Below are positions 1-11,300 of a stretch of DNA of 64,000 nt, piece after piece. A program made the translations under genes and the position numbers. The notes under the pieces were generated by a model. The model had not been told where the DNA came from and ran no database searches. It saw nothing but the letters and a program-made list of their open reading frames with translations. This DNA is from Colletotrichum lupini (taxonomy: Eukaryota; Ascomycota; Sordariomycetes; Glomerellales; Glomerellaceae). Position 1 is the stretch's first letter; each line of letters begins with the position of its first letter. The stretch covers positions 1,612,001 to 1,676,000 of the forward strand of contig NC_064672.1 in assembly GCF_023278565.1 (NCBI RefSeq). The letters run 5' to 3'.

Positions 1-71
1 TCTCCCTTGTGGATAATGCGTTGCTCTTTTCTGCCTTCTTTCCGTCTTCGAGATGCTGACGTGTTTATCTA

Positions 72-77
72 TATAAA
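72..77 (+). promoter_or_regulatory. TATA box of the FAD-dependent oxidase gene
   Basis: A TATAAA hexamer lies about 93 bp upstream of the ATG at 170, a usual position for a fungal TATA box. The rest of the 169-bp leader carries no other recognisable site. Confidence 0.5.
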
Positions 78-169
78 GACTCGAGCCGTGTCCGAAGTGA
101 TGTGAGATCTCCCTCGTGTTAGTTACAACCAGCTCTCAGAAGCAGATTGCATTACAAGAAAAACATATT

Positions 170-1662
170 ATGGCCAAGTCATCGCTATTCACAGCCCCTC
201 AGGGCACCGGCGTCAAGTCGGAAACCTACATCGTCGTTGGAGGAGGCATCTTTGGCCTCTCTACGATCATCTGGCTGCGTAAATACAAGCCTGACTGCAG
301 TATTGTTCTCATTGACCCTACCGCCCTCACCAACCCCAAGGCGGCGTCCCATGACATCTCCAAGATTGGCAGGAATGACTATCCAAACCTGCCTTACGCA
401 AAGCTGGCCATCGAGGCCTTGAGGTATTGGGAGACTGACTCCTTCTGGAACCCCTTCTTCCACCAAGTCGGCATGATCCGTGCTGAACCTCACAACAACA
501 AGGATAAGAACCACAACGACAAGGCTCAGGATGTCCATCGCGCCCTCGGCCACGAGTCTGGCGCCAGATGGATGACTCCTGACGAGGTGCGAGCCGAATG
601 GCCTGCCTTTGCCACGGCCGACTTTGAGGGACTCGACCGGGTGAGGTATAACCCTCAGTGCGGCTGGTTCGAGGCGGCCAACTCTCTCGAAGCTGCCCGC
701 CAGAGAGTTATCGATGAGGGAGCCAAGCTCATCACGGCCGAGGTCACGAGCTTGCTCTTCAGCAGCGAAGGAGACTGCACGGGGGTCAGGCTGGACAACG
801 GACACGAGGTCAAGGGCGTCGTGTTGCTCTGCACTGGTGCTCGTACCTCGTCGCTGCTCCTGGAGAGTGCCCCTGAGCGTAAGGAGCTTCATGCTGGGGA
901 TCGAGTCGTTGCTACCGGTGCCGTGAGCTTCACTACCAGCGTTCAGGGGGCGCATAAGGACAAGTTTGAGGGCATTCCCGTGCTCAAGAACCGTATTCCC
1001 TCGGTCAAAGGTGAGTCATTTGAACTGTTTCTATTAGTACAGATATTGACAAGAGACCAGGCGAGTCCATGTCTATGACTCCGGACGGAACACTCAAGTT
1101 CAACTGTGACATGGCTTTTACATATCACCAGTTTCACGCCATGACTGGCAAGACCATGTCACTCGCACCGTCGTCTCCAAGTCTCACCGAGTGGACCGAA
1201 GACGGAGTTCCCGAGCGCCTTAAGGAGCAAGCTCGCAAGACCCTCAAAGGTCTTTACGGGGACGAGATGAATGACAAGGTGATTGAAAAGTACCGTGTCT
1301 GCTGGTAAGTCTTGCCCCCCCCGTTGCTGCCATCGTATCATCTGTAAAACCTCGGCCCGAGATATGCTTACACCGCCACGCGACACAACAGGGACGCGAC
1401 CACGCCTGGGCACGACTTTCTTATTTCCCCTCATTCCCGCTGCAAGAACCTCTACGTCGCAACGGGCGGCTCGTTCCACGCCTGGAAGTTCTTCCCCGTC
1501 ATTGGCGAGTACGTCGTCAAGATGATGCACGGCAAGCTCGAGGCCGAGTACGCCGACATGTGGGCCTGGGACCGTAAGCCTGGGGGACAGGTCGCCAACG
1601 CGACGTATGATATCGAGGGAGACTTGGGGGAGTGGTTGAAGGGGGAGAAGCTTGAATGCTGA
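170..1662 (+). CDS. FAD-dependent amine/imino-acid oxidase (DAO fold; fructosyl-amine, pipecolate or sarcosine oxidase type)
   Basis: Flavoenzyme expected to oxidise an N-substituted or cyclic amino acid and release hydrogen peroxide. Three exons join in phase: 170-1010, 1061-1304 and 1392-1662, giving 451 aa; introns are 50 and 87 nt. The start is the first ATG in frame; the frame is open further upstream, but only from a GTG. The Rossmann motif VVGGGIFGLS sits near residues 24-33, followed by a SHDISKI segment typical of the monomeric sarcosine/fructosyl-amine oxidase group. Residues 359-362 read RVCW, the place where this group links FAD covalently to cysteine, so Cys361 is the inferred flavin attachment site. 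The ATGGSFHAWKF motif near the C-terminus is also characteristic. The C-terminus, EKLEC, is not a peroxisomal PTS1, unlike several relatives, which suggests a cytosolic enzyme. The substrate cannot be decided from sequence alone. Confidence 0.88.
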
Positions 1663-3364
1663 GTTCATCTCGGCTTCCACCTCATGATTTCGATTATCTA
1701 GGGATTGAGATAGAAGAAGAGGATGATGATGACGACGACGATGATAATGATGGATACATACATGCATTGCTGGCGTTATTAGACGAGGTGCATCCTGTGC
1801 CGCGGGGTGCCCGTTGTGATGGGAATTGCATTGATACTTATTCTTGCGTCCGGCACAGGGCATTGGGATGGATACACGGCATAACGCATGCGGGCATCGT
1901 GGCGATGATTATTATATCTGGAGGATATATGCAGGTAGTGACAATGCGCGTTGTTGTTCTCTTTTGCTTTCTTTTTGCGAGGTGGCGTTGTCGGGGTGTC
2001 AGTATATGGAGGTTTGATTGACTACCTCCAGCGTAAAATGAGCTTCACTGTCATCGGCACCCCGAACCGCAGATATGGATACGTGCCGATCTGCAGTGGC
2101 CGAGATATCGGATTTGCCGAAGGCTGGTCAGCCCGGCACGCCCCAGGTTCGCATGTCTGAACCAAACATGCTTCATTCTGTCCCGGTGGCTTGGTTGGTT
2201 CCGTTGGTCGTTGGTCGGTAGCCCAGGTACAACCTTCTTGACGTTTTGTACTCCCTTCCCAGAACGTCACCCGCCGTACCGTAGTGGACCGCTCAAAGAC
2301 AGCTTTTTTCTTCTTCATGTTGGTGTTGGTGGGTGTTGTTTTGCAACTTGCTTGGTTTTGGGGCGGGTGCAGTGTGCCGGGGGTATGGGTTGCGGATTTT
2401 GGTAAATAGATCGTGTGACGGGTAGCTTGGGAGAAGAGGGGAGCAGATCGACTAGAACGCTTTGCGTTGTTGGGTACGGCCATCATCGGGGACTATGTGA
2501 TGTGGCAATTATCTGGGATGAATATCTCATCTGTGCTGCTGCGGAGGGGTTCAGTCCGTTGGTCAAGGTGTAGTGCGGAGGTCGGGTTTTTGTACTGCAA
2601 AGGAATCATGTCTCAGCATACTCATTGCAGTGAAATAGATTATTGGTGTGGTTTTCTTTTGTTTATGTAGCGGTGTACCAGCTCGGGAGGAGCTTCGCGC
2701 GATACGTGAGTGATGGCCTTTTGTGATCCAAGGACGGTAGAGATAACGACCATCCCATTCTTTGATCTCGCAATTCGCGGATAGCCAGCCCCTTTGAGTT
2801 TTGATTCAATCACTTTGGGCTGAAAGCAAGCAGACAATGCCAACGTTGGGTTGGACTTGACAGCTGCGACTAGACGCCGCGTATGAGATTTCAGTACGAC
2901 TGAGATGTGACGCAGATGAGAGGAGTAAGATTCAGGGCACCCGTAAAGCGCCCATGTTGTTTTGTGGTGTTGAGCCATTGTCTTTTATAGTAACCCGCCA
3001 TGTCCAAAGATATACCAATGTATATACATATCGCAATATGCAATGTCCATCTTGCTCGATTCCTCGTTCCCTCTCTTCTCGGTGCAACTGCCCCGTAACT
3101 AGCCGCACCGGCCCAATGGCTTAGGATATTCTTTTTGCAACCTTCAAGTGGTGTTTTCTGACCTTCTCTTAAGCGGGAATGGCCTCGGTTCTCCGCAAAT
3201 TCTTCTCCCTTTGCGAAGGTGGCCTCTCACCCTCGCTCAACCCTCCAGCTGACCGGAGCTATTCGAACCTAACAATCGAGTAGACGTGACTTAACCTGCC
3301 ATCAAGCCGCGGTCCACCAGACCCGGGACCCAACCAGCGAAAATCAACAACCCCATCGCTCAGC
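1663..3364. other. Intergenic region between the convergent oxidase and RIB3 genes
   Basis: This 1.7-kb stretch between two convergent genes should contain both 3' untranslated regions. It starts with an aspartate-like GAT/GAC repeat (about 1718-1755). A 112-codon open stretch on the minus strand (2978-2640) has no recognisable motif. No RNA gene or mobile element is visible. Confidence 0.5.
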
Positions 3365-4205
3365 CTACGACGAGCCGTTTACAGCCAGCTTACCCTCCGT
3401 CTTCTCAAGGTAATTGACCAGAGCCTCGATAGTGCACACCTTGAGCCCGAACCGCCTCGCAAACTCGATGCACTGCTCGCCCCTCAACATGCCAGGCTCC
3501 TCGTGCACGGCCTGCCCCTCAACAGGAACACCGTCGTCGACGATCTCGCAAATCGCCGCCGCCTCCTTCTTGCCCGCCAACCTGCAGAAGTCGACCGCGG
3601 CCTCGGTATGGCCCCTCCGCTCGCGCACACCGCCCTCGCGCGCGCGCAGCGGCAGGACGTGGCCCGGTCTGCGGAGGTCTCGGGGGCCCGAGGCCGGGTC
3701 GGCGAGGACGCGGCAGGTCAGGGCGCGGTCGTGGGCGGAGATGCCGGTGGTCACCAGGGGGTCGGCGGCGTCGACGGAGACGGCGTAGGCCGTGCCGCGG
3801 GGGTCCTCGTTTGCGGAGACCATGGGCGGGAGGTTGAGGGTCTGGAGGAGGGAGGGGGCGAGGGGGGCGCAGACGTAGCCCGAGGAGTGGCGGATCATGA
3901 AGCCCATTTGGGCTGTGGTGAGGGATTCGGCTGCGATGATGAGGTCTGCTTCGTTTTCGCGGGAGGGGTCGTCCAGGACGACGAGGAATTCTCCGTTGCC
4001 TGGGGGGTTATGGTGGCCGAGTCAGTGGATGGTGTCTATGACGCATTGAAAGGGGAGGAGACCAGTGGACGCGCGCGCAAGGCGGAAGAGGGTTTGCGGG
4101 AGGGAGGTTGAGCGGAAGTTCCGGGGTAGAAGATTACTTACGGAATGCCTCAATGGCGTCCGGAATGGAGTCGAACTTTGACTCGTCTATTGTTGAGGAA
4201 GGCAT
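3365..4205 (-). CDS. RIB3: 3,4-dihydroxy-2-butanone 4-phosphate synthase (riboflavin biosynthesis)
   Basis: Converts D-ribulose 5-phosphate to L-3,4-dihydroxy-2-butanone 4-phosphate plus formate, supplying the four-carbon unit for lumazine synthase. Two exons, 4205-4142 and 3999-3365, join in phase across a 142-nt intron and give 232 aa, close to the single-domain fungal enzyme (about 210-235 aa); there is no fused GTP cyclohydrolase II. The acidic metal/substrate motif DDPSRENEADL lies at about residues 31-41, and the invariant RRGHTEA segment at about 148-154 includes the catalytic histidine His152. The start ATG opens the short first exon (MPSSTIDESKF), and the splice restores the motif region exactly. 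Minus-strand orientation makes it convergent with the upstream oxidase and divergent from COQ3. No targeting peptide is evident, so it is probably cytosolic. Confidence 0.93.
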
Positions 4206-5824
4206 TGCTGCGGCTGGTGTATGGAGAGGGCGGAATGGGGCGTTGTGGGAGGTGTGAAGAGGAAGAGGCGAGAGTGCGCAAGAGGTGGTGGTAGTTGAGG
4301 TTGCGGTCGAGGCTGAGGTTTCGCTCGTGACGGTGTGTTGTTGGAGTTGGCGGTGGTGGACGGACGGGACGGAGGGGTGAGGGGGAGGGGTTGTTGTTCA
4401 ATTGAAAAGGCCGATCCCCGCGCGCGCGCGTGTGGAAGATGGCAGAAATTAGGTGCTAGCTTGGGGGTTCTGCGGGCAAAGTTCGGTGGTCCAGGGGCTG
4501 GGAGGCGGGTGCGGGTACGGGTCTCCTTTATCGTCTTTTTTTCTTTTCCCTTTTCTTCAGCAGGAACGCACCCGATATTCCGTCATGCGGAAGGGGTGGA
4601 GGCAAGGCAAAACGGGCGGAAGAGGATGGGGCTTCCTTTGAGTGAGTTCTGGGCCGGTTCCGGTTTATTTGACCTTGAAAGTTGGCGGATCATAGGATCT
4701 GAGCCGATCTCTAAGGTGTTGTATCTCGGTGATGTTCAAATTGTTTGTCAATGTACTCAAACTTGTAACTTCAGGATGCACTTATTATATAACATCAGCC
4801 AAATAGTACAACGTGTTCAATAGAATATCTCAACACGCAATGTGGAGGATTGCCTTTATAAATGTGACATGTCGTCGTCGGCCGGCGCAAGGACGACAAA
4901 AAAAACAACCAAAAAAGGTCCCGAGGATCGCTCGGCTTTGTTGGTTGACTCATGGGATTCGCCGGCCGACTTGCACACTAGACTGGTCTGCGCCTGTCAT
5001 CCATGTGCTTGCGTCTTGCGTGCGTGCAACTGCACTTTGGACCCCTGGACAATTGTGGTGGGATGAGGAGGGGCTCAATGCTACTGGCGCCGAATGCGCC
5101 GAGGAATCGGCTAGCGGGCATGAAATCTCGGGCGGCGGTCGGGCTTTCAGAGTTCTAGCGCGGAGCCACCATTCCTGGCACCTCGGAGAGTCTGCTCATT
5201 CATATTACCTACGGAGTACGGAGTACCTTGGTAGGAACTCGAACAGCTGAGGTGAGATGCCACGGATGCGAAGGCATCCAGATGTGACCAACCGGCGCGA
5301 ACCGAGATCGTACGGATTACATAAGGTGCAGTCAGAATTACACATGAACTGGGCGCTGACAAAGCTTCCGAATAAGCACCCGCGCGCGGCCCTGTTCTAG
5401 CCAAGGCCCAAATGGTACGGTTTCCACGGTGCGGGTTCAGCCAATTTCTGGGTGGTTAAGGTATTCCAAAGTTGTGGGATTGAGCACATTTGATTCTTTG
5501 AGTGCTGTATTTGCTACAAATTCTGGTCGGTGTTTCTGCTATGCTCTAATGCACGCGAATGTCACCTGTAATGGAATGCCGCATTTGCAGATGAAGATGG
5601 GTGCAGATCAACCAGCAGGGGAAGCTGCCGATTCAAGTGCACTCTGATTCGGTGACAGCGCCGAGGTCGCGGATAGATTCTCCAATTTCTCCAACCACCC
5701 TAGCACGTCACAGCGATCTGCTTTGTCGTCAATTTTTCTCTCCAAGCTCTGGATTTCCCATCAAATCCTCACCAGCACATTCAATCCCCACACCTACGAT
5801 CCGTACCCACGACCACAAATCGCC
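4206..5824. other. Divergent intergenic region between RIB3 and COQ3
   Basis: This 1.6-kb region must hold both promoters. It includes a GCGCGCGCG run near 4420 and pyrimidine-rich tracts near 4527-4560 and 5685-5760, the latter just before COQ3. A short direct duplication (ACGGAGT, about 5211-5225) is seen. No other gene or repeat family is recognised. Confidence 0.45.
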
Positions 5825-6775
5825 ATGACATCTTCTCGCCCGGCCACAGCCGCCTTATTGCGCGCGCTGCGGCGGACAAGCACGGCACCCCGACAATCCT
5901 CCCGCGCGGCTGCAACGTCACTCCCCCTCCGAACGGGTCCCGGGCCTGCAGCCACCACCACCACCACCACCACCGCCGCCGCCGCCGCCGCGCCGCTCCA
6001 GTTCCGCCGGCCAAGCTCAACCTCGAGCTCGACTTACTCGTCCGTCTCCCCCGAAGAAGTCGAGCACTTCAACATCCTCGCCGCCGACTGGTGGGACCCC
6101 CACGGCTCCTCGCGCCTCCTGCACCTAATGAACCCCCTCCGCCACAACTTCATCCGCGACTGCCTCGCCAGCCAACCCGACCCGTCGCCCACGCCCACGC
6201 GCTTCCTCGACGTCGGCTGCGGCGGCGGCATCTTCGCCGAGAGCGCGGCCCGGCTGCCCGACACTACCAAAGTCACGGCCGTCGATCCTACGCCCGGCGT
6301 GCTCGCCATCGCAAAGGGCCACGCCCGGCGTGATCCGGCACTGCGGGGCAAGCTGGAATACAAGGCCGCCACGATCGAGACGCTTCCCGTTCCGACCGAG
6401 GTTGAGGAGTGTTTTGATGTGGTGTCGGTGTTCGAGGTCGTCGAGCACGTGTCGTCGCCGGCCGAGTTCCTTGACCGGTGCGCGCCGTTTGTGAGGCCTG
6501 GCGGGTGGCTTATCGGGAGTACGATTGCGAGGACGTGGACGAGCTGGTTCACGACGAATTTGATTGCCGAGGATATCTTGGGGATTGTGCCCAAGGGCAC
6601 GCACGATTGGCGCAAGTACATCAACGACGACGAGCTCAAGGGCATGTTTATGGGGAAGGGGTGGGAGATGCCGAGGGTCGTGGGGGTTGTGTATGTGCCT
6701 GGTCTCGGGTGGAGGGAGGTCAAGGGCAGCGAGAAGGTTGGAAACTACTTTTTCGGCGTGAGGCGGGCGGCGTGA
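5825..6775 (+). CDS. COQ3: Ubiquinone biosynthesis O-methyltransferase, mitochondrial
   Basis: S-adenosylmethionine-dependent enzyme that carries out both O-methylation steps of coenzyme Q synthesis at the matrix side of the inner mitochondrial membrane. Single exon, 316 aa. The ATG at 5825 (context CGCCATGA) is chosen because it opens an Arg/Ser/Ala-rich presequence (about residues 1-65) lacking acids, as expected for mitochondrial import; an in-frame ATG 34 codons upstream would put non-basic residues first. Family motifs are HFNILAADWWDP near residue 80, the SAM-binding motif LDVGCGGGIFAE at about 127-138, and SVFEVVEHV, a post-I motif of UbiG/Coq3. A run of about seven Thr then six Ala codons interrupts the presequence at about residues 44-56, encoded by an ACC/GCC microsatellite. 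Confidence 0.94.
   Translation: MTSSRPATAALLRALRRTSTAPRQSSRAAATSLPLRTGPGPAATTTTTTTAAAAAAPLQFRRPSSTSSSTYSSVSPEEVEHFNILAADWWDPHGSSRLLHLMNPLRHNFIRDCLASQPDPSPTPTRFLDVGCGGGIFAESAARLPDTTKVTAVDPTPGVLAIAKGHARRDPALRGKLEYKAATIETLPVPTEVEECFDVVSVFEVVEHVSSPAEFLDRCAPFVRPGGWLIGSTIARTWTSWFTTNLIAEDILGIVPKGTHDWRKYINDDELKGMFMGKGWEMPRVVGVVYVPGLGWREVKGSEKVGNYFFGVRRAA
5952..5994 (+). repeat. ACC/GCC trinucleotide microsatellite inside the COQ3 presequence
   Basis: A run of ACC codons passes directly into a run of GCC codons, encoding poly-Thr then poly-Ala in the mitochondrial targeting region. Length variation here would keep the frame. Confidence 0.8.
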
Positions 6776-7209
6776 GATTTGTCTACACGCGTGTATGAAG
6801 AAGTCGGGTGTGTAAAAGTAACTGTATAATAATGGGCACTGGTGATACCCCCTTTACCTAGAGTCGGCTGTTGTGGGGCGAGTTGACCATTTCGAAAGAC
6901 CGCTCCCATTGGGCAGCATGATCCAAGCACGTCACTTGTTCGAACCATAAGAGTTGTGGCTGACGAGGAATCACTCAGGCTATAGGTGAGTGATGGCTGG
7001 TTGGCATAAGGCGGGCTATCGTGATCTGTTTTGTTGATTTGACAAGTTTGAGTTTCGATTGCTAACGCATTCGTATTTTTGAGGTGGAAGTTCGAGAACG
7101 TTAGGGAGTCTGCGGTGCATCACGAACGGCATCATTATGTTCGCTCCAATAAGGCTCGTCCACATATCACACTACTCTAACCTGTTCCTACTACAGCCGA
7201 TGTCATACG
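6776..7209. other. COQ3 3' flank
   Basis: Expected to hold the COQ3 3' untranslated region. No open reading frame, RNA gene or repeat can be supported here; the degenerate tandem array starts just downstream. Confidence 0.4.
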
Positions 7210-7495
7210 GAAGGAGTCAGACGGTACAGTTCCAATTGCAATCTAGGAGATCTGGGTCTTATAGTTGCGACTGTAACCCAGAGGAGCTATGTTTTACAGT
7301 TGAGACTCTGACCTAGGGGGGCTGGATATCACCAATGCAACTGTGGTCTTGCTTGGAGGAGCTGGATCTTACAGTCGCGACTCTAAACTGCCTGAGGAGC
7401 TGGAACTTATACTTGCGACTCTAACCAGGAGGAGTCGGGCCTTACAGTCGCGACTGTAGTCTACCTAGGAGGAGGATGTGAGAAGCTGGACCTTA
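7210..7495. repeat. Degenerate tandem array of about 36-38-bp units with palindromic cores
   Basis: Roughly eight imperfect copies of a unit run head to tail. Each begins with a CTAGGAGGAGCTGG-like block and ends with a TTACAGTCGCGACTCTAAC-like block. The core is itself palindromic: 7443-7458 is a perfect 16-bp inverted repeat, TACAGTCGCGACTGTA. Copies differ by substitutions and small indels, so this is an old minisatellite. It lies 0.8-1.1 kb upstream of the nitrite reductase start codon. Confidence 0.65.
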
Positions 7496-7611
7496 AGCAC
7501 CTTCCTTACCTTACCTACCTTACAATGACAACTATAAGGTGCCCGGTCTCGGTACCTCAGCTTAAGTGGGTCTTGTAATCGCCGGGAGCAAGTGCAGCAT
7601 CTCCGTCTTTT

Positions 7612-8298
7612 GATAGGCATTGTATGTGTGTTGTCTCAGTAGGGTTGTCCAATCAGGCCTGGCTCAAATCAAATGAGACTGAGCTTATCTGCCGCACACA
7701 AACGACAGCGGAACCTCGTTTCTCTTTCTCCTAGGAGACTCAGAACAAGTCTCCCCACGCGGTTTGTGGTTTCGGGAGACTATTAACGCATAGCAGGTGG
7801 GAAGGTGGTGTCTCTTTCTCCGCGGCGCAACGAGAGCCGCCCGTTGTGGGTCCAGTCAACAGACCTGTGATTGGCCTGTTTCACTCTTATCATCCGATGG
7901 TCTCCCACCCCGTTATCATGTCACTCGACTTCAAGAGCGTACAATTGCTCAATGGTAATACCTATCCGTGCCACCACAAAGTACCTTGACCCCAAACTCT
8001 CTTCTATGCAAACCGTGGAGATGCTCAATCAGATGTCATCGTCTCAGCCCTGCGGCCAATCAGCGCTCGTCGCTCTTGGGCACCTCTGGCTGGTCATCCG
8101 TCTCGCCGGAGATGCTGATCCCAGCGGATCAAGCTTGCACTGACTTCATTGTGCGCCGAGGGAGAACGCTGCGTCTTTTATCATGGCCTAATGAACCCGA
8201 AGACCTCCGATATTAGATCTTGTAGGAAGTCCTATTGTTTTCTCGTTTTCTCTTTTTGATTCCCCTTCGCTCTCTGAGTGTACTCTTGCTGCTTATCG
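7612..8298 (+). promoter_or_regulatory. Cluster of GATA sites in the nitrite reductase promoter
   Basis: HGATAR-type sites, the core bound by the nitrogen regulators AreA/NIT2, occur at 7612-7615 (GATA) and, on the opposite strand, at 7685-7690 (TTATCT), 7887-7892 (TTATCA), 7913-7918 (TTATCA) and 8293-8298 (TTATCG). They surround the NirA-type site at 7818-7825. Binding is inferred from the consensus and from the nature of the gene. Confidence 0.6.
7818..7825 (+). promoter_or_regulatory. NirA/NIT4 nitrate-specific activator site
   Basis: CTCCGCGG matches the published NirA consensus CTCCGHGG exactly and lies 502 bp upstream of the nitrite reductase ATG. NirA/NIT4 is the pathway-specific Zn2Cys6 activator of nitrate assimilation and acts together with AreA/NIT2, whose GATA sites are on both sides. 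Confidence 0.65.
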
Positions 8299-8326
8299 CA
8301 TCTCGTTGGTGATTTGCGTTTTCAAC

Positions 8327-11300
8327 ATGGCGGAACGAAAGAGACTCGTTGTTGTCGGCCTGGGAATGGTCGGCATCGCCTTCATGTGAGTCCTGCGATA
8401 ATCAAATGGTGTGATCCGACTGACTAACTGTTCCAAGTGAGAAGATGCTAAAGTTGGACGCCCGCGCAAACGAGTACAGCATCACGGTGCTTGGGGAGGA
8501 ACCTCACCTTGCATACAACCGCGTTGGCCTAACAAGCTTCTTTGACCACCGAAAAGTCGAGAATCTCTACCTCAACCCAGAAGAATGGGTATGTGCACGC
8601 ACCCATTCGTCGACTCGCTACTCTTTGCTGATTCCTTGACCAGTACCACAGCACGCCTCAGGGCTCTTTCGGGTATCACGTCAACACCAAAGTCACTGAG
8701 ATTGACTCCCAAGCCAAACGGGTGGCCTGTTCGAATGGAGAGATCGTACCGTACGACATTCTCGTCATTGCCACCGGCTCAGATGCCGTTCTTCCCAAGC
8801 ACACACCCGGGCACGACGCAACAGGCGTATTCGTTTACCGGACGATTGACGACCTCATCAACCTCATCGCCTTCGCCGCCCAAAGGAAAGGAACCGTGGG
8901 AGCGGTTGTCGGTGGTGGTCTCCTCGGTTTGGAGGCGGCCAAGGCGATGATGGACTTGGACTGCTTCGACAAGGTGAAACTGATTGAGAGGAATCGGTGG
9001 GTGCTGAGCCGGCAACTAGACAATGACGCGGGGTCCATGGTCGTGGACCAGGTCAGGGACCTCGGCCTCGACGTGCTCCTCAGCAAGCGCGTGGGCAAGA
9101 TTGAGGTGACGAGCGACAACCACGTCCAGGGCGTAGTCTTCGAAGACGGCGAGCGTATGGACTGCTCCACGATATGTTTCGCCATTGGTGTCCGGCCACG
9201 AGACGACCTAGCGCGGAGAGCAGGCATCAAATGCGCTGACCGTGGTGGCGGCATCGTTGTTGGAGACGACTTGAGCACCAGCGCACCAGATATCTACGCT
9301 ATTGGGGAGTGTGCAAGCTGGCAAAGTCAGACCTTCGGTCTCATCGCTCCCGGAGTCGAAATGGCAGACGTCCTTTCGTTCAATCTCACACAAGCCAAGC
9401 TGCACCAGCCCCGGTTATTCAAGAGACCCGACCTCAGCACAAAATTGAAGCTCTTGGGTGTTGATGTTGCTAGCTTTGGCGACTTCTTCGCCGACCGAGA
9501 TGGCCCGCAATATTTGCCTCCAAAGGTGGCAAGGAAGGCGAAAAAGGAAGACGAGCAAAGCACTATCAAGACCTTGACAAACGGCCTACCACCGGCCCCT
9601 GTCAAGGCACTCACATATCGCGATCCGTTCCAGAATGTGTACAAAAAGTACATCTTCACTGAGGACGGCAAGTACCTTCTGGGTGGCATGATGATCGGCG
9701 ATACAAAAGACTACATCAAGTTAGTACCCATGGTCAAGAACATGAAGGAGTTGGACGTGGCGCCCAGTCAGCTCATCCTTGGTGCCAAAAAGGAGGGCGA
9801 AGACGACGGCGACGACTTGACGGACGACACTCAGATCTGCTCATGTCATAATGTGACCAAAGGCGATGTGGTCAATAACGTCAAGGATGGTACCTGCAAG
9901 ACGCTCGGCGAAGTCAAGGCATGCACCAAAGCCGGCACCGGCTGCGGTGGCTGCATGCCCCTCGTGACGACAATCTTTAACAAGACCATGTTGTCCATGG
10001 GTAACGAGGTCAAGAACTACCTGTGCGCCCACTTCAACTACTCCCGCGCCGACCTGTACAACATCATCCTCGTCAAGAAGCTGCAGACTTTTGAGGACGT
10101 CATGCGCGAGGCTGGTAACGACCGGACCTCACTCGGCTGCGAGGCCTGCAAACCTACCATGGGCAGCATCTTTGCCTCATTATGGAACCGTCACGTCATG
10201 GACAAGCCCATGCACGGTCTCCAGGAGACAAACGACCGCTTCCTCGGCAACATCCAGCGCAACGGCACGTACAGCGTGGTCCCGCGCGTGTCGGCGGGCG
10301 AGATTACGCCCGACAAGCTCATCGCCATCGGGAACGTGGCATCCAAGTACAAGCTGTACACGAAAATCACTGGCGGACAGCGCATCGACATGTTTGGTGC
10401 CAAGAAGCAGGACCTCTTAGATATATGGCGGATGCTGGTCGAGGCCGGTATGGAGTCTGGGCATGCGTACGCAAAGTCACTGCGGACGGTTAAGAGCTGC
10501 GTGGGCACGACGTGGTGCCGATACGGCGTCGGCGACAGCGTGGGAATGGCGGTGCGGTTGGAGGAGCGGTATAAGAGCATCCGCGCGCCGCACAAGATTA
10601 AGGGCGGCGTCAGCGGGTGCGTCCGCGAGTGTGCCGAAGCGCAAAACAAAGAGTATGTTGACACTTCCCCCGGAAAACCCGAAATCACTAACTCTCCCCC
10701 AGCTTCGGCCTCATCGCCACAGACAAAGGCTTCAACATCTTTGTGGCCGGCAACGGCGGCGCCAAGCCGAAGCACTCTGAGCTGCTGGCCAAGGACGTCC
10801 CGCCCACCGAGGTCATCCCCATCATCGACCGGTACCTCATGTTCTACATCCGCACCGCCGACAGACTCCAGCGCACGGCGCGCTGGCTCGAGAACCTCCC
10901 CGGCGGCATCAAGTACCTCCAGCAAGTCGTCTTGGAGGACAAGCTCGGTATTTGCGCCTCGCTCGAGGCCCAGATGCAGGAGCTCGTCGACAGCTTCTTT
11001 GATGAGTGGGCCGAGGCCATCAAGAACCCGGCCATCGCCGCGAAATTCAAGCAGTTCGACAACACGGAGGAGACGGTCGAGAACATGGAGGTCGAGCTCG
11101 ACCGCGACCAGCCAAGGCCGGTGTACTGGGCGCCCGAGTCCGCAAAGGAGGACTTCAAGGGGTTGAAGGAGAGGTGGAGCAGTACGACTTGGCAGCCCAT
11201 GTTGCCGGCGAGTCACTTTTTCGGCGCGGACGAGACGCCGAATGGTATCTCGGCGACGGTGAAGCGCGGGGATACGCAGCTCGCCGTGTGGCGGGTTCGG

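Noticed and set aside
1656..2021. 121-codon plus-strand open frame with an Asp-rich run
   Set aside because: Starts inside the oxidase stop region; the Asp run comes from a GAT/GAC repeat in the presumed 3' untranslated region.
6034..6723. 229-codon open frame antisense to COQ3
   Set aside because: Shadow of the methyltransferase gene; no recognisable domain.
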